This document shows positions 22,631 to 30,845 of a DNA stretch of 64,000 bases, piece after piece (position 1 is the first letter of the stretch; each line of letters opens with the position of its first letter). The position numbers and the translations under genes were made by a program. Source of the stretch: Meridianimarinicoccus roseus (GTDB taxonomy: Bacteria > Pseudomonadota > Alphaproteobacteria > Rhodobacterales > Rhodobacteraceae); assembly GCF_003172915.1 (NCBI RefSeq), contig NZ_QGKU01000068.1, positions 91,902-155,901 of the forward strand. Direction: 5' to 3'. Under the pieces are notes generated by a model. That model did not search any database and was not told where the DNA came from. It was given only the letters and a program-made list of their open reading frames with translations.

Positions 22631-23428
22631 TCAGGCGTCGGTGACCGCGACGGCGGCCAGCGCGTCGGGGCGCAGCGCATGGAGCGTGTCGATGAAGGCG
22701 GTCTGAAAGCTGGCCGGGCCGGACGCGCCCTGCGCCGCGATGTCGCCAGCGCGGGCGAACAGGGCAAGCGCGCCAACGGTCGCGTCGAACGGATCGTCCA
22801 GCGCGGCGGCGTAGGCGCCCACGAGGCAGGTGAGCGAGCAGCCCATCGCGGTGACCAGCGGCATCAGCGGCGAACCGCCGTCGATGCGCACTGCGCGGGT
22901 GCCGTCTGTGACGAAATCGGTGGCCCCCGTGACCGCGACGACCGCGCCAAGCTCGGTTGCGAGCGTTCGGGCGGTGGCTTCCGCTGCTGCGACCTCGTCC
23001 CCGGCATCCGGGCCCTTCGCTGCCGTCTCGCCGCCGCCGAGCGCCAGCACCTCTGACGCGTTGGCGCGCAGGATTGTGGGCTGGCGTGCCAACAGGTCGC
23101 GGGCGATCCCGGCGCGCCAGGGCGAGGCGTAATGCGCGACCGGGTCGAACACCCAGGGCTTGCCGGCTGCCTGCGCGCCGTCGATTGCCTTGTGCATCCC
23201 GTCCACCCAGTTGGGTGACAGCGTGCCGAAATTCACCGTCAGCGCCCCTGCGATGGCCGCGAAATCGCCCGACTCCTCGGGCGTGTGCAGCATGGCGGGG
23301 GACGCGCCGGCCGCCAGCAGCACGTTCGCGGCGATGTTCATGGCGACGTAATTGGTGATGCAATGCACCAGCGGCGCTGTTTCGCGCATCTGTGCAAGGG
23401 CATCGGCCGGTTGGGTGGTCAGGGTCAT
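22631..23428 (-). CDS. thiM: Hydroxyethylthiazole kinase ThiM
   Basis: ThiM salvages thiazole by phosphorylating its hydroxyethyl group. The 265-residue protein has VHCITNYVAMNIAANVLLA near residue 20, the NASEVLALGGG loop, and the anion-hole segment TAMGCSLTCLVGAYAA near 203, where a cysteine sits at the catalytic position. A good Shine-Dalgarno, AGGAGG, lies seven bases before the ATG at 23428. It is the first gene after the TPP riboswitch. Confidence 0.94.
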   Translation of the reverse strand: MTLTTQPADALAQMRETAPLVHCITNYVAMNIAANVLLAAGASPAMLHTPEESGDFAAIAGALTVNFGTLSPNWVDGMHKAIDGAQAAGKPWVFDPVAHYASPWRAGIARDLLARQPTILRANASEVLALGGGETAAKGPDAGDEVAAAEATARTLATELGAVVAVTGATDFVTDGTRAVRIDGGSPLMPLVTAMGCSLTCLVGAYAAALDDPFDATVGALALFARAGDIAAQGASGPASFQTAFIDTLHALRPDALAAVAVTDA

Positions 23429-23490
23429 GTCGGGCCTCCTATCGCTTGGGGAAGCCGGGCGCGGACATCGGCAGGGGGCCGGGGCCGCAC

Positions 23491-23565
23491 AAGACTTCCT
23501 CCGCCGGGACTAACCGGGTCAGGTTCAAAGGGTACTTCTCAGCCCCGCCGGGGCGCCCCTGTCTT
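23491..23565 (-). ncRNA. TPP riboswitch (THI element)
   Basis: Read on the minus strand, the sequence holds the hallmark THI-box core: GGGGCTGAGA, then ACCCTTTGAACCTGA, CCGGTTAGT and CCGGCGGAGGAAGT. Stem P1 is AAGAC (23565-23561) with GTCTT (23495-23491). The aptamer lies about 60 bases before the thiM start and within reach of its AGGAGG, so control at translation initiation is likely. It should repress the whole thiM-E-D-Y-tenA-Z-X operon when TPP is plentiful. Confidence 0.95.
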
Positions 23566-23573
23566 GGAGCACG

Positions 23574-23602
23574 TGTAGAACACAGCCGCCGCGCTGTGTC
23601 AC
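23574..23602 (-). promoter_or_regulatory. Promoter of the thi operon
   Basis: On the minus strand GTGACA (23602-23597) and TCTACA (23579-23574) are spaced by 17 bases. Transcription would start about 23567, just before the aptamer's first stem. The spacer contains a 7-bp inverted repeat (ACACAGC/GCTGTGT, 23580-23599). Confidence 0.55.
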
Positions 23603-23761
23603 GGGGGAATTTTCCAGGCGGTTTCGGGCCGGGGTGCGGCGCGCAGGCCCGCGACAGGCGGCGCGCGATGAGCTAGGATTGCTGCAGTGCCGCATTGCGT
23701 GCGCGGCGAAAGCGGCCGCAGGCACCCGAGTTTCCGTGTCCCATGTCAGAGGGGATTGCCC

Positions 23762-24775
23762 ATGTCAGACCGCCGTTCCGAAAGCCCCGCCGTCAGCCGT
23801 ATCCCGCCCGGCACGCAGGCCGATATCGACGCCCACCAAGGCTGGGCGCTGGTCTGCCACGACCCGGCAGGCGGCCCCGACGTCAGCCCCGGCCGGGGCG
23901 GGGCGCCGCTGGACCTGCTGTTCGTGCACGGCATGGCCGCGGGCGGCTGGATCTGGCCCGCCGCGTGGCTGGACGGCTTTACCCGGCAGGGCCACCGCTG
24001 CTGGACGCTGACCCTGCCGGGCCGTGCAGGCGGGCGCAGCGTGACGCGCGATCCGTCGGTTCTGGAGCGCGCGATCGGCCACGCGCTGAATACGGGCGAT
24101 CTGGACGGGGCCAGCGCGATGCTGGTCCGCGCGCTGCCGGGCGCATCGCTGTTCGACGGGCCGACACTGGACGATTTCGCCGACGCGGTGCAGCAGGCGA
24201 TGGCTCGGATCGGCCACCCGGTGGTCGTGGTGGGCCATTCGCTGGGCGGGGCGGTCGCGCAGCTTTTGCTGCGGCGCGGTGTGGCCCAGGCTGGCACGGT
24301 GCTGCTGGCCTCGGTACCGCCCTATGGCACCTGGCGTGCTTCGGCCGAGATGGCGGTGACGAACCCCGCGCTGTGGCACGCGCTGTCGCAGTTCGCGCTG
24401 CATGGTGCGGCGCGCGCCGACATGGCGCTGATGCGCCGGGCGCTGTTCCCAAACGGCATTTCGGATCGCGATTTTGAGGCGCTGATGGCCGGGATGCACG
24501 ATGAGTCGCTGGCTGCGACGGTGCGCACCGCGGGCCTGCCGCCCTTTGCGCCCCTGCCGGGGCCCCGCGGCGACGTGCTGGTGGTCGGCGGTGGCGCAGA
24601 CCTGCTGGTTCCGCCGGCCGATGCGTGGATGACGGCGGCCTATTACGGCGGCGCGCCGTTGATGGTACCGCGCGCGGGGCACATGATCATGCACGACCCG
24701 CACGCCGATGCGGCGGTGACGGGCATCCTGCGCTGGTGCGCGGCGCGCGCAGGGCGGGGCGCGCGGGCGGCCTGA
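23762..24775 (+). CDS. Alpha/beta hydrolase
   Basis: The 337-residue protein has the oxyanion segment LLFVHGMAAGGWIW near 55, the nucleophile elbow VVGHSLGGAVAQL near 160, an acid in VVGGGADLLVPP near 281 and the histidine in PRAGHMIMHD near 308, so the catalytic triad looks complete. No signal peptide is seen. The ATG at 23762 has AGAGGGG upstream; the open frame to 23687 is rejected. It is divergent from the thi operon. The substrate is unknown. Confidence 0.8.
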   Translation: MSDRRSESPAVSRIPPGTQADIDAHQGWALVCHDPAGGPDVSPGRGGAPLDLLFVHGMAAGGWIWPAAWLDGFTRQGHRCWTLTLPGRAGGRSVTRDPSVLERAIGHALNTGDLDGASAMLVRALPGASLFDGPTLDDFADAVQQAMARIGHPVVVVGHSLGGAVAQLLLRRGVAQAGTVLLASVPPYGTWRASAEMAVTNPALWHALSQFALHGAARADMALMRRALFPNGISDRDFEALMAGMHDESLAATVRTAGLPPFAPLPGPRGDVLVVGGGADLLVPPADAWMTAAYYGGAPLMVPRAGHMIMHDPHADAAVTGILRWCAARAGRGARAA

Positions 24776-25186
24776 CACGAGGCGTAAATACGGGCACGAG
24801 CGAGGTCTGATCTCGAGGTCTTGAGTGGTGGGTGCAGTTCCCTTCCGCCTTGCGACCGGGGCTGAGGAGAGAAGGTTGCGCGGCCTGGCTAGGGCGGCGC
24901 GCACGCGGAGGTGCGCGGAAGCGGGCAGGGGCGGGGGCGACGGCCTTTTGACCGCCGCCCCGCCAGGCCGCGGGTTCACCCGCGGAGTGCGGCGCATTTT
25001 ACGCCGGGCGGGAGATTCGTCCCGCCTGCCTTCGGCCCCTAAAGCGATAGGCGATCAAGGTTAACAAAGCGTGTGGTGCGGCCGGAGCGGCGGGGCGACG
25101 GGGTGGCGCGGATCGGCCAAAGGGCCTTGCGGCGCGGGGCACGCTGTGGCCTGTTCCGGCCATCCGCCAGAAAAGGTGCCCCACAG
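24776..25186. other. 411-bp intergenic region with GC-rich hairpins
   Basis: No convincing gene is seen. It contains inverted repeats: a GGGGGCGACGG...CCGCCGCCCC-like stem near 24931-24961, a perfect 8-bp stem CCGCGGGT/ACCCGCGG at 24968-24985, and GGCGGGA/TCCCGCC at 25007-25026 with a 6-base loop. They may end the hydrolase transcript. AAAAGG near 25171 is the amn ribosome site. Confidence 0.5.
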
Positions 25187-26653
25187 ATGCAAGACACGCT
25201 GCCGCTGCTGACCCCGCCGACGCAACCTGCCCGCCGATTCACCGATGCGCAGGAGGCGGTCACCTATCTTGAAACGCTTTATGCCACGGCAGCGAATTTC
25301 CTGAAGGACGGCTTTTCGCGGGCGATCCGCACCGGGCGGCCCGACGGGCGCTATCGCGCGTTCTATCCCGAGATTCGCCTGTCGATGACCAGTTTCGCAC
25401 CGGTCGACAGTCGCCTGAGTTTCGGCCATGTGGTGCACCCGGGCGAATACGCGACCACGATCACCCGGCCGGACCTGTTCCGTCACTATTTCACCCAGCA
25501 GATCGGGCTGGTGCAGCGTAATCATGGCGTCGCCGTCACGGTCGGGCCGTCGGCGACGCCGATGCCGCTGCATTTCGCCATGGCGGGGCAGGCGGTGCCC
25601 CATGACGGGGTTCTGGAATTCGCCCTGCGCGACGCCTTCGACGTGCCGGACCTTCAGACCACCAATGACGACATCGTGAACGGCGCGGCGGGCGCGGCGG
25701 CGGACGGCTCCTATCCGCTGGCGTTGTTCAGTGCGCAGCGGGTGGATTACTCGCTCGCGCGGCTGTCGCACTACACCGCGACCGAACCCGAGCATTTCCA
25801 GAACCACGTCCTGTTCACCAACTACCAGTTCTATGTCGAGGAATTCGAAGCCTTCGCGCGCCGGATGCTGGCCGACAAGGACAGCGGCTATACCGCCTTC
25901 GTCGGTCCCGGCAACGTGGAGATCACCGAGGCGGACGCGCCCCTGCCGACCCCGGCCAAGTTGCCGCAGATGCCGACCTATCACCTGAAACGCGGCAAGA
26001 GCGCGGGCATCACGCTGGTCAATATCGGCGTCGGCCCTTCCAACGCGAAGACCGCGACTGATCATATCGCCGTGCTGCGGCCTCATGCCTGGCTGATGGT
26101 CGGGCATTGCGCGGGCCTGCGCAACTCGCAGCGGCTGGGCGATTTCGTGCTGGCCCATGCCTATCTGCGGGAGGACCACGTGCTGGACGACGACCTGCCC
26201 GTCTGGGTGCCGATCCCGCCGTTGGCCGAGATCCAGATCGCGCTGGAAGACGCCGTGGAGCAGGTCACTCAGTTGCAGGGCTATGACCTGAAGCGGATCA
26301 TGCGCACGGGCACGGTGGCGACCATCGACAACCGCAACTGGGAACTGCGCGACCATTCCGGCCCGGTGCACCGGCTCAGCCAGAGCCGGGCCATCGCGCT
26401 GGACATGGAAAGCGCGACGATCGCGGCCAACGGCTTCCGGTTTCGGGTCCCGTATGGCACGCTGCTGTGCGTCTCGGACAAGCCGCTGCACGGCGAGTTG
26501 AAGCTGCCGGGCATGGCCAGCGATTTCTACCGGACGCAGGTCTCGCGGCATCTGGAGATCGGGATCCGCGCGATGGAACTGCTGCGCGAGATGCCGCTGG
26601 ACCGGATTCACTCGCGCAAGTTGCGTTCTTTCGAGGAGACGGCCTTCCTTTAA
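25187..26653 (+). CDS. amn: AMP nucleosidase
   Basis: Amn hydrolyses AMP to adenine and ribose 5-phosphate. The 488-residue protein has the Amn N-terminal domain (FYPEIRLSMTSFAPVDSRLSF region) and a C-terminal nucleoside-phosphorylase-like domain with VNIGVGPSNAKTATDHIAVL, LMVGHCAGLRNSQ and the catalytic-region DMESATIAANGFRF. The ATG at 25187 is chosen over the 38-residue upstream extension, which is Arg/Gly-rich and unlike the family. Length matches E. coli Amn (484). Confidence 0.93.
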   Translation: MQDTLPLLTPPTQPARRFTDAQEAVTYLETLYATAANFLKDGFSRAIRTGRPDGRYRAFYPEIRLSMTSFAPVDSRLSFGHVVHPGEYATTITRPDLFRHYFTQQIGLVQRNHGVAVTVGPSATPMPLHFAMAGQAVPHDGVLEFALRDAFDVPDLQTTNDDIVNGAAGAAADGSYPLALFSAQRVDYSLARLSHYTATEPEHFQNHVLFTNYQFYVEEFEAFARRMLADKDSGYTAFVGPGNVEITEADAPLPTPAKLPQMPTYHLKRGKSAGITLVNIGVGPSNAKTATDHIAVLRPHAWLMVGHCAGLRNSQRLGDFVLAHAYLREDHVLDDDLPVWVPIPPLAEIQIALEDAVEQVTQLQGYDLKRIMRTGTVATIDNRNWELRDHSGPVHRLSQSRAIALDMESATIAANGFRFRVPYGTLLCVSDKPLHGELKLPGMASDFYRTQVSRHLEIGIRAMELLREMPLDRIHSRKLRSFEETAFL

Positions 26654-26708
26654 GCCGCGTTTTTGTGCGGATTCTGCGCTTATCCCCAATGAAAAAAGGC
26701 AAAAGCCG

Positions 26709-26738
26709 TTGTGCCCGCGATTCTTCTGCCGCTAAGGT
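26709..26738 (+). promoter_or_regulatory. Candidate promoter for the HU gene
   Basis: TTGTGC (26709-26714) and TAAGGT (26733-26738) with an 18-base spacer lie 36 bp before the HU start. Visual match only. Confidence 0.35.
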
Positions 26739-26773
26739 GTTGCGACACGAAACAAACAGGCATGGAGACTCGA

Positions 26774-27061
26774 ATGAGCAAGCCGATGACGAAGGCCCAA
26801 CTGGTGGCGGCGATCGCCGAGGAGATGGACGCCGACAAGAAGACCGCTGGCGCCGCGCTGGATGCGATCACCTCGCTGATCACGCGCGAGGTCGCATCGG
26901 GCGGCGCGGTGACCCTGCCGGGCGTCGGCAAGTTCTATTGCCGCGAACGTCCCGAGCGCATGGTGCGCAACCCCGCCACCGGCGAGCAGATCAAGAAAGA
27001 GGCCGACAAGGTGGTCAAGATCACCGTCGCCAAGGCGCTCAAGGACAGCGTGAACGACTGA
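26774..27061 (+). CDS. HU-family DNA-binding protein
   Basis: The 95-residue histone-like protein has the HU arrangement: TKAQLVAAIAEEM helix, a hydrophobic core, the beta-arm region GVGKFYCRERPERMVRNPATGE and a C-terminal helix. The arm tip RNPATGE and the proline are intact, so DNA bending is expected. GGAG lies 6 bases before the ATG at 26774. The upstream extension to 26711 is rejected. It is followed by its own terminator. Confidence 0.92.
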   Translation: MSKPMTKAQLVAAIAEEMDADKKTAGAALDAITSLITREVASGGAVTLPGVGKFYCRERPERMVRNPATGEQIKKEADKVVKITVAKALKDSVND

Positions 27062-27096
27062 TACCGGGCTGGCATTCGCCGGGCCAACGTGAAAAG

Positions 27097-27121
27097 GGTC
27101 GCGCCGGGCGCGGCCTTTTTT
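27097..27121 (+). terminator. Terminator after the HU gene
   Basis: GGTCGCG pairs with CGCGGCC (one G-T pair) across a 5-base loop and six T follow at once. It precedes the exporter gene by 15 bp. Confidence 0.8.
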
Positions 27122-27136
27122 GTTTGGAGAAAGACG

Positions 27137-28024
27137 ATGGACTTCAAGGCAGTGGCGATGGGGCTGGCCTTCGCCTTCATGTGGTCTTCGGCATTCACCT
27201 CGGCGCGGGTTATCGTGGCGCAGGCCCCGGCGCTGCCCGCGTTGGCGCTGCGCTTCGCGGTGTCGGGGCTGCTGGCGGTGCTGATTGCTCGCGCTCTGGG
27301 CCAAAGCTGGCGGCTGACGCGGCCGCAGTGGCGGGCGACGGTGATCTTCGGGCTGTGCCAGAACGCGCTCTATCTTGGACTGTTCTTCGTGGCGATGCGC
27401 ACGCTAGAGGCCTCGCTGGCCGCGATCATCGCATCTTCGATGCCGCTGCTGGTGGCGCTGGCGGGCTGGCTGGTGCAAGGCGAGCGGCTGCGCCCGCAGG
27501 CGGTGGCGGGGTTGCTGGCGGGCCTTGCCGGCGTGGTGCTGATCATGGGCACGCGGGCATCGGGCGGCGCTGATATTTTCGGGCTGACCCTTTGTATCAT
27601 AGGGGTTCTGGCGCTGACGGTGGCGACGCTTTCGGTGCGTGGTGCTTCGTCGGGGGGCAATGTTCTGATGATCGTCGGCCTGCAGATGCTCGTCGGCAGC
27701 GCGATCCTGTGGGTGCCGGTGACGATCAGCGGTATCGCACCCTTCACCGTCACACCGAGCCTTGTGGCGGCCTTCGTCTACACGCTGCTTGTGCCGGGGC
27801 TGGCGGCAACCTTCGTGTGGTTCCTGCTGGTCAACCGGATCGGGGCGACGCGGGCGGCGACCTTCCATTTCCTCAACCCGGTGTTCGGCGTGGCCATCGC
27901 CGCGGTGGTGCTGGGAGAGCCGGTGAGGGGGCTGGACATGGTGGGCGTAGCGATCATCACCGCCGGTATTCTTGCGGTGCAACTGTCGCGCGCTGCGCCG
28001 GAAACGCCGAAACCCGCCATATGA
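27137..28024 (+). CDS. DMT-superfamily (EamA) exporter
   Basis: The 295-residue inner-membrane protein has about ten hydrophobic helices in two EamA repeats; the first begins MDFKAVAMGLAFAFMWSSAFTS and the second around residue 150. Such transporters export amino acids or other small metabolites, but the substrate cannot be told. GGAGA lies six bases before the ATG at 27137. The stop codon falls inside an 11-bp tandem repeat. Confidence 0.85.
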   Translation: MDFKAVAMGLAFAFMWSSAFTSARVIVAQAPALPALALRFAVSGLLAVLIARALGQSWRLTRPQWRATVIFGLCQNALYLGLFFVAMRTLEASLAAIIASSMPLLVALAGWLVQGERLRPQAVAGLLAGLAGVVLIMGTRASGGADIFGLTLCIIGVLALTVATLSVRGASSGGNVLMIVGLQMLVGSAILWVPVTISGIAPFTVTPSLVAAFVYTLLVPGLAATFVWFLLVNRIGATRAATFHFLNPVFGVAIAAVVLGEPVRGLDMVGVAIITAGILAVQLSRAAPETPKPAI

Positions 28025-28072
28025 CTCGCATATGACTCTCGTATGAATCCCATATGAGCCGCGTATGGCCTG
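28018..28072 (+). repeat. 11-bp tandem repeat, five degenerate units
   Basis: Units at 28018, 28029, 28040, 28051 and 28062 read CATATGACTCG, CATATGACTCT, CGTATGAATCC, CATATGAGCCG and CGTATGGCCTG. The first unit contains the stop codon of the exporter gene. The array lies in the gap before the convergent aroC. Similar units occur at 50583-50626. Confidence 0.8.
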
Positions 28073-28104
28073 GCCACCACCGGCACACGGGGATCGTGCG
28101 CGTC

Positions 28105-29217
28105 TCAGGCCGGGCCGATGCGCCCGCGTGGGCCGTCGCCGACCTGCCCTCGATGCAGCAGCAGGTGATCGAGCAGCACGCAGGCCATCATCGCCTCGCC
28201 CACCGGGACCGCGCGGATGCCGACGCAGGGGTCGTGGCGGCCCTTGGTGACGATCTGCGCGGCTTCGCCCGATTTGGTGATGGTCGCGCGCGGCGTGAGG
28301 ATCGACGAGGTCGGCTTGACCGCGAAGCGCACGACGACGTCCTGCCCGGTCGAAATGCCGCCGAGGATTCCGCCCGCGTGGTTGGAGCCGTAGACCGGCG
28401 CGCCGTCGGGGCCCATCGTGATCTCGTCGGCATTGGCGGAGCCGGTCAGCGTGGCGGCAGCCATGCCGTCGCCGATCTCGACGCCCTTCACGGCGTTAAT
28501 GCTCATCATTGCGGCAGCGAGGTCGGTGTCGAGCTTGCCGTAGATCGGCGCGCCCAGACCCGCGGGCAGGCCGCGCGCCACGATCTCGATTACCGCGCCG
28601 ACGCTGTCGCCTGATTTGCGCAGCCCGTCGAGATAGTCGGCCCAGTCGGATGCTGCCTGCGCATCGGGCACCCAGAACGGGTTGCGGTCGATCTCGGCCG
28701 GATCGAACCGCGCGCGGTCGATGGGGTGGGGGCCGATCTGGACCATGTAACCGCTGATCTGCACGCCCGGCAGCAGCGTGTCCAGCGCAGCGCGTGCGAC
28801 GCCTCCGGCGGCCACGCGCGCCGCTGTTTCGCGCGCAGAGGACCGCCCGCCGCCGCGCGGGTCGCGGATGCCGTATTTCTGCCAGTAGGTGATGTCGGCA
28901 TGACCGGGGCGGAATTTCTCGGCGATGTCGCCGTAATCCTTCGACCGCTGGTCGGTGTTGCGGATCATCAACTGGATCGGCGTGCCGGTGCTTTGTCCCT
29001 CGAAGGTGCCGGAGAGGATTTCCACCTCGTCGGCTTCACGACGCTGGGTGGTGTATTTGTTCTGGCCCGGCTTGCGCCGATCCAGCCAATGCTGGAGCGC
29101 GGCTGTGTCGATCGGGATGCCAGGCGGGCAGCCGTCCACGGTCGCGCCGAGCGCGGGCCCGTGGCTTTCGCCCCAGGTGGTGACGCGGAACAGGTGACCG
29201 AAGGTGTTGAATGACAT
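28105..29217 (-). CDS. aroC: Chorismate synthase
   Basis: AroC converts EPSP to chorismate with reduced FMN, the last shikimate step. The 370-residue protein begins [20 protein letters not shown], carries [17 protein letters not shown] near 129 and [20 protein letters not shown] near 285, the three family signatures, and ends with [13 protein letters not shown]. The ATG at 29217 matches the family start; the longer frame to 29325 is rejected. It stands alone. Confidence 0.95.
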   Translation of the reverse strand: MSFNTFGHLFRVTTWGESHGPALGATVDGCPPGIPIDTAALQHWLDRRKPGQNKYTTQRREADEVEILSGTFEGQSTGTPIQLMIRNTDQRSKDYGDIAEKFRPGHADITYWQKYGIRDPRGGGRSSARETAARVAAGGVARAALDTLLPGVQISGYMVQIGPHPIDRARFDPAEIDRNPFWVPDAQAASDWADYLDGLRKSGDSVGAVIEIVARGLPAGLGAPIYGKLDTDLAAAMMSINAVKGVEIGDGMAAATLTGSANADEITMGPDGAPVYGSNHAGGILGGISTGQDVVVRFAVKPTSSILTPRATITKSGEAAQIVTKGRHDPCVGIRAVPVGEAMMACVLLDHLLLHRGQVGDGPRGRIGPA

Positions 29218-29298
29218 GGAGGTTCCAATTTGTGACCGTCGCTTCATTATCGTGGCAGGCAACGAATGCAAAGACCTCCAAGGCGGGGCGAAAGGCGA

Positions 29299-29763
29299 AT
29301 GGCTGATACCGAGACATCCTGGCACCTCCGGCGACCTACGACAGCTTCATCCCGCGGATACTGACCTTCAAGAGTTGGTCGGCAACCGTCGGGCTTGCGG
29401 GTTCGGTCTCGGGTGCAGCCCTTGGGCAGAACGTGCCGCCGCGCCGTCTGTGCGGCCGTAGCCTTGAGCGCACTGCTGTTCTTGGGAATGGGGGTCCAGT
29501 GGAAGCTCTACCAGGAGGCGTACCTCGACATCCTGAAGGCCGTGGAGACGGGCAGCTTTGCGTCTGGTGTTTGCGGGGTTGATCTGAAGGTGATCGCCTG
29601 CCGGGACGCTTTTCATGGCGGCTACGACGCGGCGACATGAGCCGACACCGTGTTCTGGCGCGGGTCGGTGCTGCCCCACGGCGACAACCTTGTTCTGTCG
29701 GGGCTGATAGCCAGCCTTCCGGAGACCGTCCTGACCCGAAAAGGCGCTCCATCCCGGTCGTAG
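29299..29763 (+). pseudogene. Probable decayed gene with in-frame stops
   Basis: I do not recognise the family. One frame is open from a TTG at 29395 to a TGA at 29638-29640, encoding 81 residues with a hydrophobic stretch (AVALSALLFLGMGV) then QWKLYQEAYLDILKAVETG. It continues in the same frame for 40 further sense codons (TVFWRGSVLPHGDN..) to a TAG at 29761. The codon use is uniform across the TGA, which could be a former TGG (AAT-W-ADTVFW). Upstream in the same frame an ATG at 29299 starts [10 protein letters not shown] but stops at 29362; the next frame there reads [18 protein letters not shown], so a frameshift is also possible. It looks like a one-helix membrane protein gene that has decayed. 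Confidence 0.4.
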
Positions 29764-29863
29764 CGCGCAGCGACTGCTTCGCATCCTCGGCTCGGAATAC
29801 TCCGGCGGCTTCAAGCCGTGTGGTAGGGCGCCTTGCTGGGACGAGCGTGCGCGCCCGGAAGCA

Positions 29864-30442
29864 TCAGACCGGCTGCCCGGGCGCTTTCCGGCGGAACAGG
29901 GCCAGACCGGCGATCGCGCCGCTGAGCAGCCAGACGCCCGCGGGCAGGGGCACGGCGGTCGGCGCAGGCAAAGCGGCGGTGAAGGTGATCGGCGTCGACA
30001 GGGCGGTCGCGGTGCCGGCAAGGGCTGTAAGGCCCGCTTCGGCGTAGCTGCGGCAGCGGGTCGTGCAGATTGCCCCGATCGAGAAAGACAGCGAGGCATC
30101 GGTCACGCCGGGTGCCGTGTTGTCCTGCCCCAGCGCCTTGAAGCTTGCCGACAGAATGCTGCCATTGGCGATGTTGAAGCGGTTGAGCGACGGCGCGCCG
30201 ATGTATTCGCCGATGCCGAAGCCGCCACTATTGGTGAGGATCTCGACGCTGCGCGCGCTTGATTCCGCGTTGTCCGTCAGGCCCCGGATCACGCCGGTCA
30301 CAAGATCGTTGCGGCCGTCGACCGTGTTGGTGAAGGAGAAGTCGAAATCCAGCGTCGCAGCCGTCGCAGACGTGCCGCCGAGTGCGATCAGAAGCGCGGC
30401 GGCAGTGGCGAGGCGGCGAAGAGCGGTTCGGGGTGCGCGCAT
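29864..30442 (-). CDS. Secreted VPLPA-CTERM sorting-domain protein
   Basis: The 192-residue protein has a signal peptide (about 1-28, ending SATAA) and a beta-rich middle with FDFSFTNTVDGRND near residue 32. The C-terminus has VPLPAGVWLLSGAIAGLALF followed by RRK: a VPLPA motif, a membrane helix and a basic end. That tail is the PEP-CTERM-like signal processed by an exosortase, typical of Rhodobacterales. Two cysteines (near 127-131) are close together. The function of the mature part is unknown. The ATG at 30442 directly precedes the signal; the frame to 30652 is rejected. Confidence 0.8.
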   Translation of the reverse strand: MRAPRTALRRLATAAALLIALGGTSATAATLDFDFSFTNTVDGRNDLVTGVIRGLTDNAESSARSVEILTNSGGFGIGEYIGAPSLNRFNIANGSILSASFKALGQDNTAPGVTDASLSFSIGAICTTRCRSYAEAGLTALAGTATALSTPITFTAALPAPTAVPLPAGVWLLSGAIAGLALFRRKAPGQPV

Positions 30443-30675
30443 GATCCTGGGTCTTTCCTGCTGTTGTCGGTGTGGGCGGGAGACGCGTCCATCCGCCTGA
30501 TACACCTCCGCCACGGGGTCGCGGCGTCCTTTTAATACAACGGGTAAACTCCGGCCGGTTTTAGCGCCAGGTGCGGAAATGGCCGCCGAAAGCGGCGGCG
30601 GGCCGGACAGGGGAATGTGGAACATGCCCGGGCAGGTGCGTGTTGGTGCCATACATCAATGCTGAAGGAGCCCCC

Positions 30676-30750
30676 ATGCATCAGATCATTTATCTTGTCG
30701 GCCTCGTGGTCGTGGTCTTCGCGATCCTGTCGTTTCTCGGCATTGCCTGA
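30676..30750 (+). CDS. 24-residue single-helix membrane peptide
   Basis: This short frame starts with ATG at 30676, has a strong GAAGGAG (30664-30670) five bases before it, and ends with TGA at 30748-30750. After MHQIIYLVG the remainder is almost entirely V, I, L, F and A with one Ser and two Gly, long enough for one membrane helix. The frame is bounded by a good ribosome site and by a terminator 30 bp later, so it is probably expressed. I know of similar short hydrophobic peptides only in general terms and assign no function. Confidence 0.65.
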   Translation: MHQIIYLVGLVVVVFAILSFLGIA

Positions 30751-30780
30751 ACGGCGCGCTGGGCGCATCTGCCCGGTGCG

Positions 30781-30811
30781 AAAGAAAAAAGCACGCCCCG
30801 CGGGGCGTGCT
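30781..30811. terminator. Terminator of the petABC operon (bidirectional)
   Basis: AGCACGCCCCG with CGGGGCGTGCT (30790-30811) is a perfect 22-base palindrome. On the minus strand it is followed by TTTTTT, ending petC; on the plus strand by TTTC after the small peptide gene. Confidence 0.85.
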
Positions 30812-30845
30812 TTCATAGTCTTGAGGTGGGCTGACGCCGCGCGGA

